A stretch of 64,000 bases of DNA from Urbifossiella sp046350095 (GCA_046350095.1 JAXMBA010000002.1:1550001-1614000); one strand, 5' to 3'. Shown: positions 9,064 through 18,246, counted from the stretch's first letter. Program-made: numbers and translations. Notes: generated from the sequence alone by a model not told the origin.

Positions 9064-9519
9064 ATGGCGAAGCCGCTGCCGCACGACATCGAGGTCGAGG
9101 TTGCCCGGCTCTCCGAAGCGGCGGAAGACCGCGCGGACGCCGAGGACGATTCGGAAGCGTTGGCCCTGTTTCAAGCCGCGTGGGACTTGCTCCCCGACCC
9201 GAAGACGGAGTGGGAGCGGGCGTCGCAACTGCTGGGCGGGATCGCCGACAGTCACTTCCATCTCGGCGCCTTCGAGTCGTGTCGCCGGGCCATGCAGGAA
9301 GCGATGCGGAGCGGCAGCGGGCCGGAGAACCCGTTCGTTTGTCTGCGGTTGGGTCAGTGCCACCTCGAACTCGGCGACGAACGCGGCGCCGCGAACTGGC
9401 TCACGGGTGCTCTGATGGGTGGCGGCCTGGAGATGTTTGAGGAGGAAGACCCGAAATACTGGGCCTTCCTCCGCGAGCGGCTAGACCCGCCCCCGGGTGG
9501 GTGGCCGGCGGGGTGGTAG
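9064..9519 (+). CDS. Small helical TPR-like protein
   Basis: This soluble protein of 151 residues has helix pairs of tetratricopeptide character: DSEALALFQAAWDLLPDP, then LLGGIADSHFHLGAFESC, then PFVCLRLGQCHLELGD. Such small TPR proteins usually mediate protein contacts. It starts 21 bases after the preceding membrane protein and is probably co-transcribed with it. There is no signal peptide. The function is unknown. A perfect 37-bp-arm hairpin begins 5 bases after its stop. Confidence 0.7.
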   Translation: MAKPLPHDIEVEVARLSEAAEDRADAEDDSEALALFQAAWDLLPDPKTEWERASQLLGGIADSHFHLGAFESCRRAMQEAMRSGSGPENPFVCLRLGQCHLELGDERGAANWLTGALMGGGLEMFEEEDPKYWAFLRERLDPPPGGWPAGW

Positions 9520-9524
9520 GCCGG

Positions 9525-9620
9525 ATTTCAGGCCGAAGGCCTGGCAGCCCTCAGCCCAGGGCGGCGCGACTTCGTCGCTTGCCCTGGGCTGAGGGCTGCC
9601 AGGCCTTCGGCCTGAAAACC
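9525..9620. repeat. Palindromic element, family A copy 2 (short form)
   Basis: The arms at 9526-9562 and 9581-9617 are a perfect 37-base inverted repeat around an 18-base loop. They contain the terminal hairpin CAGGCCGAAGGCCTG and the block CAGCCCTCAGCCCAGGGC. The inner 17-bp-arm hairpin of the long copies is absent. The element lies between a plus-strand stop and the stop of a minus-strand kinase gene. Confidence 0.95.
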
Positions 9621-9669
9621 CAGGTGCCGGCGGCGCGGAACCGGTGATGATCCGTCGGGCGACGGGCGG

Positions 9670-10641
9670 TTAGCGGCCGATCACGGTGTCGAACGCCTGC
9701 CGCAGCTCGGTGTGGTTCTGCGGGCGGTCGGCCGGGTCCTTCGACAGCATCCACAGGCACAGGTCCGACGCCAGCGGCGGCACCCCCGGCGCCCGCTGCG
9801 CCGGCGGCACCGGCGCGCTGCTCAGGTGCTGGAAGATCACCTGCACCCGGTTCTTCCCCTCGAACGGCAGCCGGCCCGTCAGCGCCTCGTACAGCGTCAC
9901 GCCCAGGGAATAGATGTCCGCCCGGTGGTCCACGGTGGCGGCGTCCTTCGCCTGTTCCGGGGCCAGGTACGCCGCGGTGCCGGCCAGTTCCGGCACGCCG
10001 TCCGCCCGGCCGGCCTGCAGCGCGTCCGCCTTCGCCAGCCCGAAGTCGATCAGCTTGCACGACCCGTTCGGCCCCACCAGCACGTTGTCCGGCTTCACGT
10101 CGCGGTGGACCACGCCCGCCTGCCAGACCGCCCCGAGGGCGTCCGCCATCTGCGACACGAGGTGCAGCGCCCACCCGACCGGCAGCGCGCCGCCGGCCCG
10201 CAGCAGTTCGCCGAGCGGCCGGCCCTCGAAGAACTCGGTGACGAGGTACGGCCAGCGCGGGTCGAACCCGAAGTCCATGAACCGCACCACCTGCGGGTGC
10301 TTCACCCGGCTCAGCGTCAGCGCCTCCGTGCGGAGTTGCTTCATCGCCGCGGCCCGGTCGAACACGTTCGCCCAGTTCAGGATCTTCAGCGCCACGGGGG
10401 CGCTGCGTGCGGCGTCCCAGCCGCGGAAGACGTGGCACGACACGCCCTCGCCGAGCTTGTCCTGCAGCGTGAACGTGCCGACGGTGTCGCCGGTCTGCGG
10501 CGGCGGCGGCGTCTCCTGCGGCGGCTCGGCGGTGACCTCGCGCTGGAGGTACGCCAGCGCCCGCGTGTCGCCCGAGCGGGCCGACACGGTGGCGGTGATG
10601 CCGGTGGGCGACGTGGGCGGGGCGATTTCGCGTGAACTCAT
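9670..10641 (-). CDS. Serine/threonine protein kinase, Hanks type
   Basis: This is a cytoplasmic bacterial kinase of 323 residues. After ~55 proline-rich residues the kinase domain begins: glycine loop GEGVSCHVF (64-72), Lys86 in APVALKIL, catalytic HRDVKPDN (179-186), metal-binding DFG (199-201) and the activation segment GTAAYLAPEQAKD. All catalytic residues are present. The protein ends just after the kinase fold and lacks the membrane helix and sensor domain common in planctomycete kinases, so it is probably soluble. No partner phosphatase is adjacent. The nearest PP2C gene is at 21634. The substrate is unknown. Confidence 0.9.
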   Translation of the reverse strand: MSSREIAPPTSPTGITATVSARSGDTRALAYLQREVTAEPPQETPPPPQTGDTVGTFTLQDKLGEGVSCHVFRGWDAARSAPVALKILNWANVFDRAAAMKQLRTEALTLSRVKHPQVVRFMDFGFDPRWPYLVTEFFEGRPLGELLRAGGALPVGWALHLVSQMADALGAVWQAGVVHRDVKPDNVLVGPNGSCKLIDFGLAKADALQAGRADGVPELAGTAAYLAPEQAKDAATVDHRADIYSLGVTLYEALTGRLPFEGKNRVQVIFQHLSSAPVPPAQRAPGVPPLASDLCLWMLSKDPADRPQNHTELRQAFDTVIGR

Positions 10642-10690
10642 ACGGCGGCCGGCAGGGGGTGCCGGTGCGGGTTTACCGGTTAGGAGGACT

Positions 10691-12205
10691 CTAGCACACG
10701 CCGTACAGCGGCCCGAACTTTTCTTTGAGGTACGACATGAACGGCACCGCCGACAACGACTCGCCGGTGGCCCGGCGGCACAGCTCGCCGGCCCGGTAGC
10801 GGCCGCCGTGGCGGTGGATCTTCTCGCCGAGCCACGACTTGAGGCGGCCGAACTCGCCCCGGCGGAAGTCGTCGTCGAGCCCGGTCAGCTGCCGACGGGC
10901 GGCTGCCATCAGCTGCGCGGCGTAGAGGTTGCCCAGGGTATAGGTCGGAAAATAGCCGATGCCGCCGAAGCTCCAGTGGATGTCCTGGAGGCAGCCGCGG
11001 GCGTCGTCGGGCACGTCGAGGCCCAGCAGCGCCTTAAAGCGCTCGTTCCACACCCCCGGCAGGTCGGCGACGGCCAGGTCGCCGGAGATGAGCCCGAGCT
11101 CCAGCTCGAACCGCAGCGCGACGTGCAGGTTGTACGTCGCCTCGTCCGCCTCGACGCGGATCAGCGACGGCTTGACCTCGTTGACGGCGAAGTAGAACCG
11201 CTCGATCTCGACGCCGCCGAGCGCGGCCGGGAACGTCTGCCGCAGGCGCGGGAAGAAGTGGTCCCAGAACGGCCGGCCGCGGCCGACCTGGTTCTCCCAC
11301 AGCCGGCTCTGGCTCTCGTGAATGCCGAGCGAGCACGCGGCGCCGACCGGCGTGCCGAAGTGCTCGGCCGGCAGGTTCTGCTCGTACAGACCGTGGCCGG
11401 TCTCGTGCAGCACGCCGAAAAACGCCTCGCTGAAGAACCGCGGGTTGTACCGCGTGGTGAGCCGGCAGTCGCCGGGGCCGACGCCGGAGCAGAACGGGTG
11501 CGCCGTGGTGTCGAGCCGGCCGGCGGCGAAGTCGAACCCGAACGCGACGGCGGCCGCTTCGGCGAACACCTTCTGCCGCTCGACGGGGAAGTCGCGCTCG
11601 AGCACGGAGCGGTCGGGCGTCTTGCCGCTGTCGCCGATGGCCTGGATGAGCGGCACGAGGCTGCGGGTGAGGCCGGCGAACACCTCGCGCACCTCGGCCA
11701 CGGTCGCCCCGGGCTCGTACTCGTCGAGCAGCGCGTTGTACGGGTGCTCGGCGTAGCCGACGGCCTGCGCCTCCTGCCGCTTCAGCGCGACAACCTGTTC
11801 GAGCAGCGGGCGGAAGGCCGCAAAGTCGTTGGCGGCGCGGGCCTGCTGCCACGCCTGCTGCGCCGCGGTGGTGACGCGGGCCAACTCCTCGACGAGCGAC
11901 GCCGGCAGCTTGGTGGCGCGGTCGTACCCCCGGCGCAGCTCGCGCACGTTCGCGGCGGCGTCCGATTCCGGGTCGCGCGCCAGGTCGCTCCCTTCGACCG
12001 CGGCCAGCAGCTCGCCGACCTTCGGGTCGGTGGCCTTGCCGTGGGCCAGCCCGGCGAGGAAGGCTATCTGTTCGCCGCGGAGGCCGGCGCCCTTCGCGGG
12101 CATGTACGTCTGCTGGTCCCACCCGAGCACGGCGGCGCAGGAGTTGAGGACGCCGAGCTCCTTGGACCGGCGGACGAGTTCGGCGTAGCTGTCGGCGGCG
12201 GTCAT
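10691..12205 (-). CDS. Carboxypeptidase Taq, metallopeptidase family M32
   Basis: This zinc carboxypeptidase of 504 residues removes C-terminal amino acids from peptides in the cytoplasm. The length matches the family. The zinc-binding HETGH motif lies at residues 267-271, with the family motifs AHPF (about 235-238), DCRLTTRY (246-253) and GIHESQSRLWEN (near 298) all in place. There is no signal peptide. The stop is 50 bases upstream of the start of the kinase gene on the same strand, so the two may share a transcript. Confidence 0.92.
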   Translation of the reverse strand: MTAADSYAELVRRSKELGVLNSCAAVLGWDQQTYMPAKGAGLRGEQIAFLAGLAHGKATDPKVGELLAAVEGSDLARDPESDAAANVRELRRGYDRATKLPASLVEELARVTTAAQQAWQQARAANDFAAFRPLLEQVVALKRQEAQAVGYAEHPYNALLDEYEPGATVAEVREVFAGLTRSLVPLIQAIGDSGKTPDRSVLERDFPVERQKVFAEAAAVAFGFDFAAGRLDTTAHPFCSGVGPGDCRLTTRYNPRFFSEAFFGVLHETGHGLYEQNLPAEHFGTPVGAACSLGIHESQSRLWENQVGRGRPFWDHFFPRLRQTFPAALGGVEIERFYFAVNEVKPSLIRVEADEATYNLHVALRFELELGLISGDLAVADLPGVWNERFKALLGLDVPDDARGCLQDIHWSFGGIGYFPTYTLGNLYAAQLMAAARRQLTGLDDDFRRGEFGRLKSWLGEKIHRHGGRYRAGELCRRATGESLSAVPFMSYLKEKFGPLYGVC

Positions 12206-12298
12206 GCGCGGCTCCGGGCGGGTATCATGTCGGTGTAGCGAAACGGGGACGGCTCGGGTTGCGGTCCGGCGCCCGCCGTTCGCCAGTGGGGTCCGCCG

Positions 12299-12850
12299 AT
12301 GGGCACGAAGCTGGTGACGGTCGCCACGTTCGACCAGGTGGTGATGGCGCAGATGGCGGCCGACGCGCTGCGGGCCGGCGGCATCGACGCGGTCGTGACC
12401 GACGCCGAGGTGGTGAGCATGGACTGGCTGCTCGGCCAGGCCGTCGGCGGCATCAAGGTGCAGGTGCGCGAGGACGACGCCGAGCGCGCCGTGGCCGAAC
12501 TCGGCCGCAAGTTCGGCGACGACGGCGAGGGGTTTGGCGCGGGAGCGGTCGAGGGGGAGGACCGGGGCGACGAGCCCGAGACGGACGACGCCCTGCCCGA
12601 CGAGCCGGACCCTCCCGACGCGCCCGCCGACTCCCGCGACGACTACGCCCGCCGGCTGGTGCCGGGGGCGGTGTTCGGGCTGGTGTTCCCACCGCTGTGG
12701 TTCTACGCCGTGTACCTGTTCCTGAATGCGGCGTTCGGCGAGGGGAGCCTGTCCGACACCGGGCGGAACAAGCTGTTCGTCGGCACCTTCGTGCTGGCCC
12801 TCGGCTTCCCGGCGGCGTTCGTCGTTCTCTACTTCTACGGCGTGTTATGA
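12299..12850 (+). CDS. DUF2007-domain membrane protein
   Basis: This protein of 183 residues has two parts. Residues 1-65 match the DUF2007 'putative signal transducing protein' fold (VTVATFDQVVMAQMAADALR, then GGIKVQVREDDAERAVAEL). The middle is acidic and Pro/Asp-rich. The C-terminal ~80 residues form two hydrophobic helices (AVFGLVFPPLWFYAVYLF and VGTFVLALGFPAAFVVLYF). The role of the family is not established. The stop codon overlaps the mnmE start (ATGA), so the two are coupled, which is a curious pairing with a tRNA modification enzyme. Confidence 0.75.
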   Translation: MGTKLVTVATFDQVVMAQMAADALRAGGIDAVVTDAEVVSMDWLLGQAVGGIKVQVREDDAERAVAELGRKFGDDGEGFGAGAVEGEDRGDEPETDDALPDEPDPPDAPADSRDDYARRLVPGAVFGLVFPPLWFYAVYLFLNAAFGEGSLSDTGRNKLFVGTFVLALGFPAAFVVLYFYGVL

Positions 12851-14178
12851 GCCTCACCGGTAGCACCGCCCCGCACCCGGACGACACCATCGTCGCGGTG
12901 TCGTCGGCCCCCGGCCCCGGGGCGCGGGCGGTGGTGCGCGTCGGCGGGCCGGCGGCGCGGGCGGTGGTGGCGCGCGTCTTCACGCCGGACGCCCCCGCCG
13001 CCGAGCGCCACCTGGCCCCCGGCCGGCTCACGCTGTCCGGCGTGCACTCACCAGTGCCCGCGGACCTGTACGTCTTCGCCGGGCCGCGGTCGTACACCGG
13101 GCAGGACGTGGCCGAGCTGCACACCGTCGGCTCGCCGCCGCTCGTCGAGCGGCTCGTCGCCGACCTGCTCGCCGCCGGGGCGCGACCGGCGCGGCCCGGC
13201 GAGTTCACGCTGCGGGCGTTCCTGGCCGGGAAGCTCGACCTGCCGCGGGCCGAGGCCGTCCACGCCGTCGTCGCCGCCGGCACCGACGCCGACCTGACCG
13301 TGGCGCTGGCCCAACTCGCCGGCGGCGTGACGCAGCCGCTCCACGCCGTCCGCGACGACCTGTTGAACCTGCTCGCCGACCTCGAAGCCGCGCTCGACTT
13401 CGCCGACGAAGACATCGAGTTCGTCGGCAAGCCGGAAGCGCTGCTGCGGATCACCGCGGCGCTGGCCCGGCTGACGAACCTGCGGCGACAGCTCGACGGC
13501 CGGGCGGTCAGCGGGCGGGCGGTACGCGCGGCGCTGGTGGGGCCGCCGAACGCCGGGAAGAGCAGCCTGTTCAACGCGCTCGTCGGCGGCGCCGCGGCGC
13601 TCGTGAGTCCGGAAGCCGGCACGACGCGCGACTACCTCACGGCCCGGCTGACGCTCGACGGCGTGGACGTGGAGCTGATCGACACGGCGGGTACGGCGAG
13701 TGCGGCGGACGGCATCGAGGAGCAGGCCCAGCGGCTCGGCGCCGGCGCGGCGGCGGCCGCGGACGTGGTGCTGCGCTGCGCCGAGCCGGGGGACGCGTTT
13801 GCCGGCACCGCCGCAGGCGGCGAGCTGATCCGAGTGCGGACGAAGTCGGACCTGGGGGGTGACGCCGAGCCCGGCGTCGTGTCCGCGTCGGCGGTGGCGC
13901 CGGGGGGCGTGGCCGCGCTGCGGGCGGCGCTGGCGGAGCGCGTGGCGGCGCTGGCGCGGCCGCCGCTGGCGCCGAGCCAGAGTCGCTGCCGGCACCACCT
14001 GGATGCGTGCGCCGCCGACCTGTCCGCGGCGCACCGCCACCTGGCGCTGGACGACCCGCCCGAACTGGCGGCGCTGGCCGTGCGGAACGCCGTCGGCCAG
14101 CTCGGCGAGATGGTCGGCGCCGTGTACACGACCGACCTGCTGGACCGCATCTTCAGCCGCTTCTGCATTGGAAAATGA
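12847..14178 (+). CDS. mnmE: tRNA uridine-5-carboxymethylaminomethyl(34) GTPase
   Basis: MnmE with MnmG modifies the wobble uridine of several tRNAs. The protein has 443 residues: an N-terminal folate-binding domain (DDTIVAVSSAPGPGARAVVRVGG, GEFTLRAFLAGKLDL), an inserted Ras-like G domain with G1 GPPNAGKSSLFN, DTAG and TKSD motifs, and the C-terminal FCIGK containing the catalytic cysteine. The frame is open upstream, but ATG 12847 within the DUF2007 stop codon matches the family start. A 6-bp hairpin (14185-14190 with 14098+100-14103+100, i.e. 14198-14203) follows the stop without a T-tract. The last seven codons recur at 23300-23320. Confidence 0.95.
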   Translation: MSLTGSTAPHPDDTIVAVSSAPGPGARAVVRVGGPAARAVVARVFTPDAPAAERHLAPGRLTLSGVHSPVPADLYVFAGPRSYTGQDVAELHTVGSPPLVERLVADLLAAGARPARPGEFTLRAFLAGKLDLPRAEAVHAVVAAGTDADLTVALAQLAGGVTQPLHAVRDDLLNLLADLEAALDFADEDIEFVGKPEALLRITAALARLTNLRRQLDGRAVSGRAVRAALVGPPNAGKSSLFNALVGGAAALVSPEAGTTRDYLTARLTLDGVDVELIDTAGTASAADGIEEQAQRLGAGAAAAADVVLRCAEPGDAFAGTAAGGELIRVRTKSDLGGDAEPGVVSASAVAPGGVAALRAALAERVAALARPPLAPSQSRCRHHLDACAADLSAAHRHLALDDPPELAALAVRNAVGQLGEMVGAVYTTDLLDRIFSRFCIGK

Positions 14179-14395
14179 GTCCGACGCATCGGGAAAAGAT
14201 GCGGAGGCGACTCCCGGCACTTCGCTCGGAATGGCTTGGTTTTCGTGGCCTTTGGCGGCGTCTGGTCATCGTGCATGAGCCGCCCGGTACACAACCGGGT
14301 ACAGAACCCAACCGTCCTTCTCCCGGTCGTGCCCTCGTGACGCGGTCCCGGCCTGCGGGGTGGCGGCTTGCTGCTTACCTCTCCATGAAACGCCG

Positions 14396-14716
14396 TCAGT
14401 CCGTGGCGTCGAACCGACAGCGGACGACGCGGAAACCGCCGGGCAGCGCGAGGATGGTGTCCACCCATTCGTGACCGCTGAACCGATACCGCACCTGCAC
14501 CGCCCGGGCGGCTCCAGACAACATCCGCGAGACCGCCGTTCCAGTCGTCAGTGATTCGGCCCCGGAGTACGCGGTCGGGGCACCTTTCTCGCGGACGCCA
14601 ATCACGCTGGCGGCCGATTCGAGGTCGGCGAACAGTCGGGTCAGGGTCGGCGCGTCGATCGCCCCCTCAACCATCAGCGGCACCAGCGGCCCGTCGGAGA
14701 ACGTCGGCTGCGTCAT
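14396..14716 (-). CDS. Unknown 106-residue protein at the end of the nap operon
   Basis: I do not recognise this protein. It is soluble, with no cysteines in conserved spacing, signal peptide or membrane helix. It has a helix-rich first half (DAPTLTRLFADLESAAS) and a strand-rich second half (AVQVRYRFSGHEWVDTILAL). Its ATG overlaps the stop of the NapB-like cytochrome gene (ATGA), so it should be made in proportion to that subunit. That placement suggests an accessory or assembly role in nitrate reduction. The inference rests on position only. Confidence 0.65.
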   Translation of the reverse strand: MTQPTFSDGPLVPLMVEGAIDAPTLTRLFADLESAASVIGVREKGAPTAYSGAESLTTGTAVSRMLSGAARAVQVRYRFSGHEWVDTILALPGGFRVVRCRFDATD

Positions 14717-15507
14717 TTCGATCCTCCGGCGAATCCGACCTGGTCGAGCGCGGCGGACGGGGCGTGGCACTGGGTGCAGTTGGTCAGCCACGGGTGCGTC
14801 GTCCGCGTGCCAGGGCGGGTCACCAGCCCGTGACAGCTCGCGCAGTTCTCCCGCAGCCAGGTGTGGTGCGGGATCGTCGGCGGGGCGCCCGGCGACGCCC
14901 GCTCGCCGGGGCCGGCCCGGTACACGCCCACGAACGTCGTCTCGGCGCCCGCCCGCGGCCCGACGAGCGGCCCCGCCGGCGCCTGCTCGACGTGGCACTG
15001 CGTGCAGTTCGACATCACCGCGTGGCTCATCCGCGACGCCACCCGGTCGCCGACCTTCAGCCCCTCGCCGTGGCACGCCAGGCACGACGCGGCGGACAGC
15101 GCCTCCACCGGGTGCGGGATCGTCGGCGGGGCGCCGTCGTAGGCACGGTTCTTCGCCCGGTCGGCGAGCGCGGCCGTCCGCATCGCCTCGGTGCGGGCGA
15201 CGGGGGCGAACACGTCAGGCCGGTCGAACTTCAGCTGCGATAGACTGCGGTCCCAGCCGGCGTTGGGGTGCAGCGCCGCGGTGGGGAGTTCGGAGTAGGC
15301 GACGGCCGCCGGCGCTGCGGCGGGCGCCGCGGGGGGCGGCAGAACGGGGCGGGGCTGCCGGGTCGGCTCGCGGATGCCGGTCAGGAAGCCGAACAGGGCG
15401 AGGCCGATGACCACCGCGGCCACGAGCGTGCCGAACCGCTGCAGCCGCGGGGGCAGCAGGTCGGCCGCGCTGTGCGGGTGGGCCGGCGGGGGTGGGGTTT
15501 CGCTCAC
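14713..15507 (-). CDS. napB: NapB-like tetrahaem cytochrome c with duplicated domain
   Basis: This periplasmic electron-transfer subunit partners NapA. After a membrane anchor at about residues 27-45 there are four CxxCH haem sites: 142-146, 168-172, 222-226 and 244-248. The first pair has the NapB hallmark GAPPTIPHPV before CLACH. The same GAPPTIPHH phrase recurs at ~207 before the third haem, and CTQCH ends both pairs, so the protein is a tandem duplication of the dihaem NapB module. Classical NapB has two haems and a cleaved signal. The GTG start is preceded by GGGAGG. It lies 15 bases after napA. Confidence 0.85.
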   Translation of the reverse strand: MSETPPPPAHPHSAADLLPPRLQRFGTLVAAVVIGLALFGFLTGIREPTRQPRPVLPPPAAPAAAPAAVAYSELPTAALHPNAGWDRSLSQLKFDRPDVFAPVARTEAMRTAALADRAKNRAYDGAPPTIPHPVEALSAASCLACHGEGLKVGDRVASRMSHAVMSNCTQCHVEQAPAGPLVGPRAGAETTFVGVYRAGPGERASPGAPPTIPHHTWLRENCASCHGLVTRPGTRTTHPWLTNCTQCHAPSAALDQVGFAGGSK

Positions 15508-15522
15508 GGTTCGCCTCCCGGG

Positions 15523-17949
15523 TTACCCCGGCACCTTGACCAGCCGCACCGCACACTTCTTGTAGTCCGGCTCCTTGCTGAACGGGCAGTGGGCCTCCAG
15601 CGTCAGCCGGTTGATCAGTTTCGTGTCGTCGAAGAACGGGACGAAGACGTGCCCTTTCGGGCAGCGCCCGCGGCCGTCGATCCAGGCGGTCAGTTCCAGC
15701 GCCCCGCGGCGGGTTTCGAGCCGCACCTTGTCCCCGGTTCGCACCCCCAGGGCCGTCGCGTCCTCCCGGCTCACCTCGACGTAGGCGGCCGGCATCGCCC
15801 GCTTCAACTGCGGCACCCGGCGGGTCATCGTGCCGGTGTGCCAGTGTTCGAGCACGCGGCCGGTGTCCAGCCACAGCGGGTACTCCCGATCCGGCACCTC
15901 CGGCGGCGGCACGTACGGGCGGAACCAGATGAACGCCCGGTCGTCACCGGCCACGGAGTGGTAGAACTGCACCCCTTTGCCCCGGGCCACGTAGGGGTCG
16001 TACTCCTCCAGGAAGCGGTAGCGCGTCTCCTTCCAGCTGCCGTCCGGCTGCTTCACGACCGGCCACCGCAGCCCGCGGGCCTTCGCCAGCTCGGGGTACG
16101 GGGCCACGTCCTTGTGCTTGATCGTGGTGAACCGCCGGTACTCCTCGTAGAGCTTCTCGTCGACGTTCACGGTGCCGTAATACTTCTCCCACTTCCACAC
16201 CTCGACCTCCTTGACCGCGGCGTCGGTGGTGTGGAACAGGAACTTGCCGTCCTTGTCCTTCATGCCGGGGTGGCCGAGGTCGAACAGCTTGCGGGCCACG
16301 GCGATCGTCTGCCAGCAGTCGTCGCGGGCCTCGCCCGGCGGGTTCACCATCTTGAACCACTGCTGCGTCCGCCGCTCCGAGTTGCCGAACACGCCGTTCT
16401 TCTCCACCCACATGGCCGACGGCAGCACCAGGTCGGCCAGGTCGGTCGTCGCCGTCGGGTACACGTCCGAGACGATGAGGAACTTGTTCGCCGGCTTCTT
16501 CTCGAACAGCTTCGGCAGGTTCGGCAGGCTCTGGCCGGGGTTCGTCACCTGCACCCAGAGCGTGTCGATGTCGCCGCCCTGCTCGGCGGCGGTGCAGAAC
16601 TTCTCCCACATCTGCACGGTGTGGTAGCCGACCTTCGGGTTGATGCGGCCCGCCGGCAGGTTCCACAGCTGCTCCGCCTTCGCCGCCTGGTCGGGTTTGT
16701 CCACACGCAGGTCGCCGGGCAGCGCGTGCGACAGCGTGCCGACCTCGCGGACCGTGCCGCACGCCGACGGCTGCCCCGTGAGCGACTGCGGCCCGTCCCC
16801 GAGCCGGCCCCAGTGCCCGCTCAGCAGGTGAATCGCGTGGACGAGGTTGTTGATCGCCGTGCCCTGCGTGTGCTGGTTCATCCCCATGCACCACAGGCTC
16901 GAAATCCGCTTCGACTTGTCCGCGAAGAGTTTGCCGAGCAGTTGCAGCTGCTCCACCGACAGGCCGCTCGTCTTCGACACGTTCTCGGGCGTGTACTCGG
17001 CCACGAGCCGCTTGTACTCGTCGAACGAACACGGCTCGCCCATCAGCGTCTGCGGGTCGGCGGGCGTCTTCCACGGCTTGCGGAACGAGCAGTGCCGCTC
17101 GACGAAGTCGGTCGCCACCGCGTTCGCGGCGATCACCTGCTGGGCGATGCAGTTGGCGATGGACAGGTCCGACTGCGGCTGGAACACGAGGACGTGGTCG
17201 GCCCGCTCGCTGGTCCGGGTGAGCCGGGTCGTCAGGTCGACGAGGGTGATCTTGTCGCCCTTCAGCTTGCGGTCGATGAACCGGCTGAACAGCACCGGGT
17301 GCATCTCGGCGAAGTTGTTCCCCCACAGAACCAGCACGTCGCAGTGGTCGAGGTCGTCGTAACAGTTGTAAGGCTCGTCCACGCCGTAGGTGCTGATGTA
17401 CCCGGTGACGGCCGACGCCATGCACAGGCGGGCGTTCGGGTCGATGTGGTTGTTGCTTAGCCCGCCCTTGATGAACTTGTTCGCCGCGTACCCCTCGGGG
17501 ACGGTCCACTGGCCGGAGCCGTAGAAGGCGAACTTCTGCGGGGCGGCGTGAATTCGCCTGGCGATGACCTCGATCGCCTCGTCCCAGGTGATCGGCTCGA
17601 GCTTGCCGTTCTTGCGGAGCATCGGCCGCGTCAGGCGGTCGGGGCCGTACAGGATGTGCCCGACGTGATACCCCTTCACGCACAGCAGGCCCTTGTTCAC
17701 CTCTGCGAGGCGGTCGCCGCTCACGGCCACGACGCGGCCGTCCTTCACGCCGACCTGAACGTGGCAGCCGGTGCCGCAGAACCGGCACGGGGCCTTGTCC
17801 CACGTCACGCCCGGGAGCACCGGGAGGCCGAGCCCGCCGGGGGGTGTCGGCGGGTCGGCGGCCGCGGCCCGACCGCCGAGGACGGAGGTCGCCGCGGCCA
17901 TCGCCGCCGAGCGGATGAACTGTCGGCGCGTCGCCTCAAGCACCGGCAT
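15523..17949 (-). CDS. napA: Periplasmic nitrate reductase catalytic subunit
   Basis: This molybdenum enzyme of the DMSO-reductase family reduces nitrate to nitrite in the periplasm. Of its 808 residues, the first ~31 are a Tat signal (RRQFIRSAA, Arg8-Arg9). The [4Fe-4S] site uses Cys55, Cys58, Cys62 and Cys90 (CRFCGTGC ... CVKG), a spacing typical of Nap. Cys176 in ARLCMASAVTGY is the expected molybdenum ligand. The C-terminal domain binds the two molybdopterin guanine dinucleotides. It overlaps napD by 14 bases. The presence of napD and a NapB-like partner separates it from assimilatory NasA. Confidence 0.93.
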   Translation of the reverse strand: MPVLEATRRQFIRSAAMAAATSVLGGRAAAADPPTPPGGLGLPVLPGVTWDKAPCRFCGTGCHVQVGVKDGRVVAVSGDRLAEVNKGLLCVKGYHVGHILYGPDRLTRPMLRKNGKLEPITWDEAIEVIARRIHAAPQKFAFYGSGQWTVPEGYAANKFIKGGLSNNHIDPNARLCMASAVTGYISTYGVDEPYNCYDDLDHCDVLVLWGNNFAEMHPVLFSRFIDRKLKGDKITLVDLTTRLTRTSERADHVLVFQPQSDLSIANCIAQQVIAANAVATDFVERHCSFRKPWKTPADPQTLMGEPCSFDEYKRLVAEYTPENVSKTSGLSVEQLQLLGKLFADKSKRISSLWCMGMNQHTQGTAINNLVHAIHLLSGHWGRLGDGPQSLTGQPSACGTVREVGTLSHALPGDLRVDKPDQAAKAEQLWNLPAGRINPKVGYHTVQMWEKFCTAAEQGGDIDTLWVQVTNPGQSLPNLPKLFEKKPANKFLIVSDVYPTATTDLADLVLPSAMWVEKNGVFGNSERRTQQWFKMVNPPGEARDDCWQTIAVARKLFDLGHPGMKDKDGKFLFHTTDAAVKEVEVWKWEKYYGTVNVDEKLYEEYRRFTTIKHKDVAPYPELAKARGLRWPVVKQPDGSWKETRYRFLEEYDPYVARGKGVQFYHSVAGDDRAFIWFRPYVPPPEVPDREYPLWLDTGRVLEHWHTGTMTRRVPQLKRAMPAAYVEVSREDATALGVRTGDKVRLETRRGALELTAWIDGRGRCPKGHVFVPFFDDTKLINRLTLEAHCPFSKEPDYKKCAVRLVKVPG

Positions 17950-18196
17950 GGGCCACCTCCTCCACCGTCTCGTCCCAGTGGACGAACACCACCTCGACGC
18001 CCGTCACGCCGGGCAGGGCGGTCGCCCAGTCGTGCCAGTCGTGGGCGGCCTTCGGTCCCGTCGTTTCGAGAACCGCCGCCTGATGCCGGTCGCGCGACTC
18101 GCCGAGGAGGAACGGCCCCGCCGCCAGCTCCCGCAGCGCCGCGGCCGCCAGCGCCGGCTCGTCGGCGAGGGTGATGACCAGCCCGCTGGTGTGCAT
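17936..18196 (-). CDS. napD: NapD-type chaperone for the NapA Tat signal
   Basis: This cytoplasmic protein of 86 residues is expected to bind the NapA signal peptide until the cofactor is inserted. The sequence has the ferredoxin-like NapD layout: SGLVITLADEPALAAAALREL at the N-terminus and GVTGVEVVFVHWDETVEEV at the C-terminus. ATG 18196 is used rather than the TTG at 18253, because that upstream part reads poorly and the usual MxxSGLV start appears here. It is the first gene of the leftward nap operon and overlaps napA by 14 bases. Confidence 0.8.
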   Translation of the reverse strand: MHTSGLVITLADEPALAAAALRELAAGPFLLGESRDRHQAAVLETTGPKAAHDWHDWATALPGVTGVEVVFVHWDETVEEVAHAGA

Positions 18197-18246
18197 GGGG
18201 AGCCTCCGCGGATGTCGACACGGGTAGAGTACCGGCGCCGGCGGAC

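Noticed and set aside
14185..14203. Small hairpin after mnmE as a terminator
   Set aside because: It is a 6-bp stem with a 7-base loop and no T-tract, so it is too weak to call.
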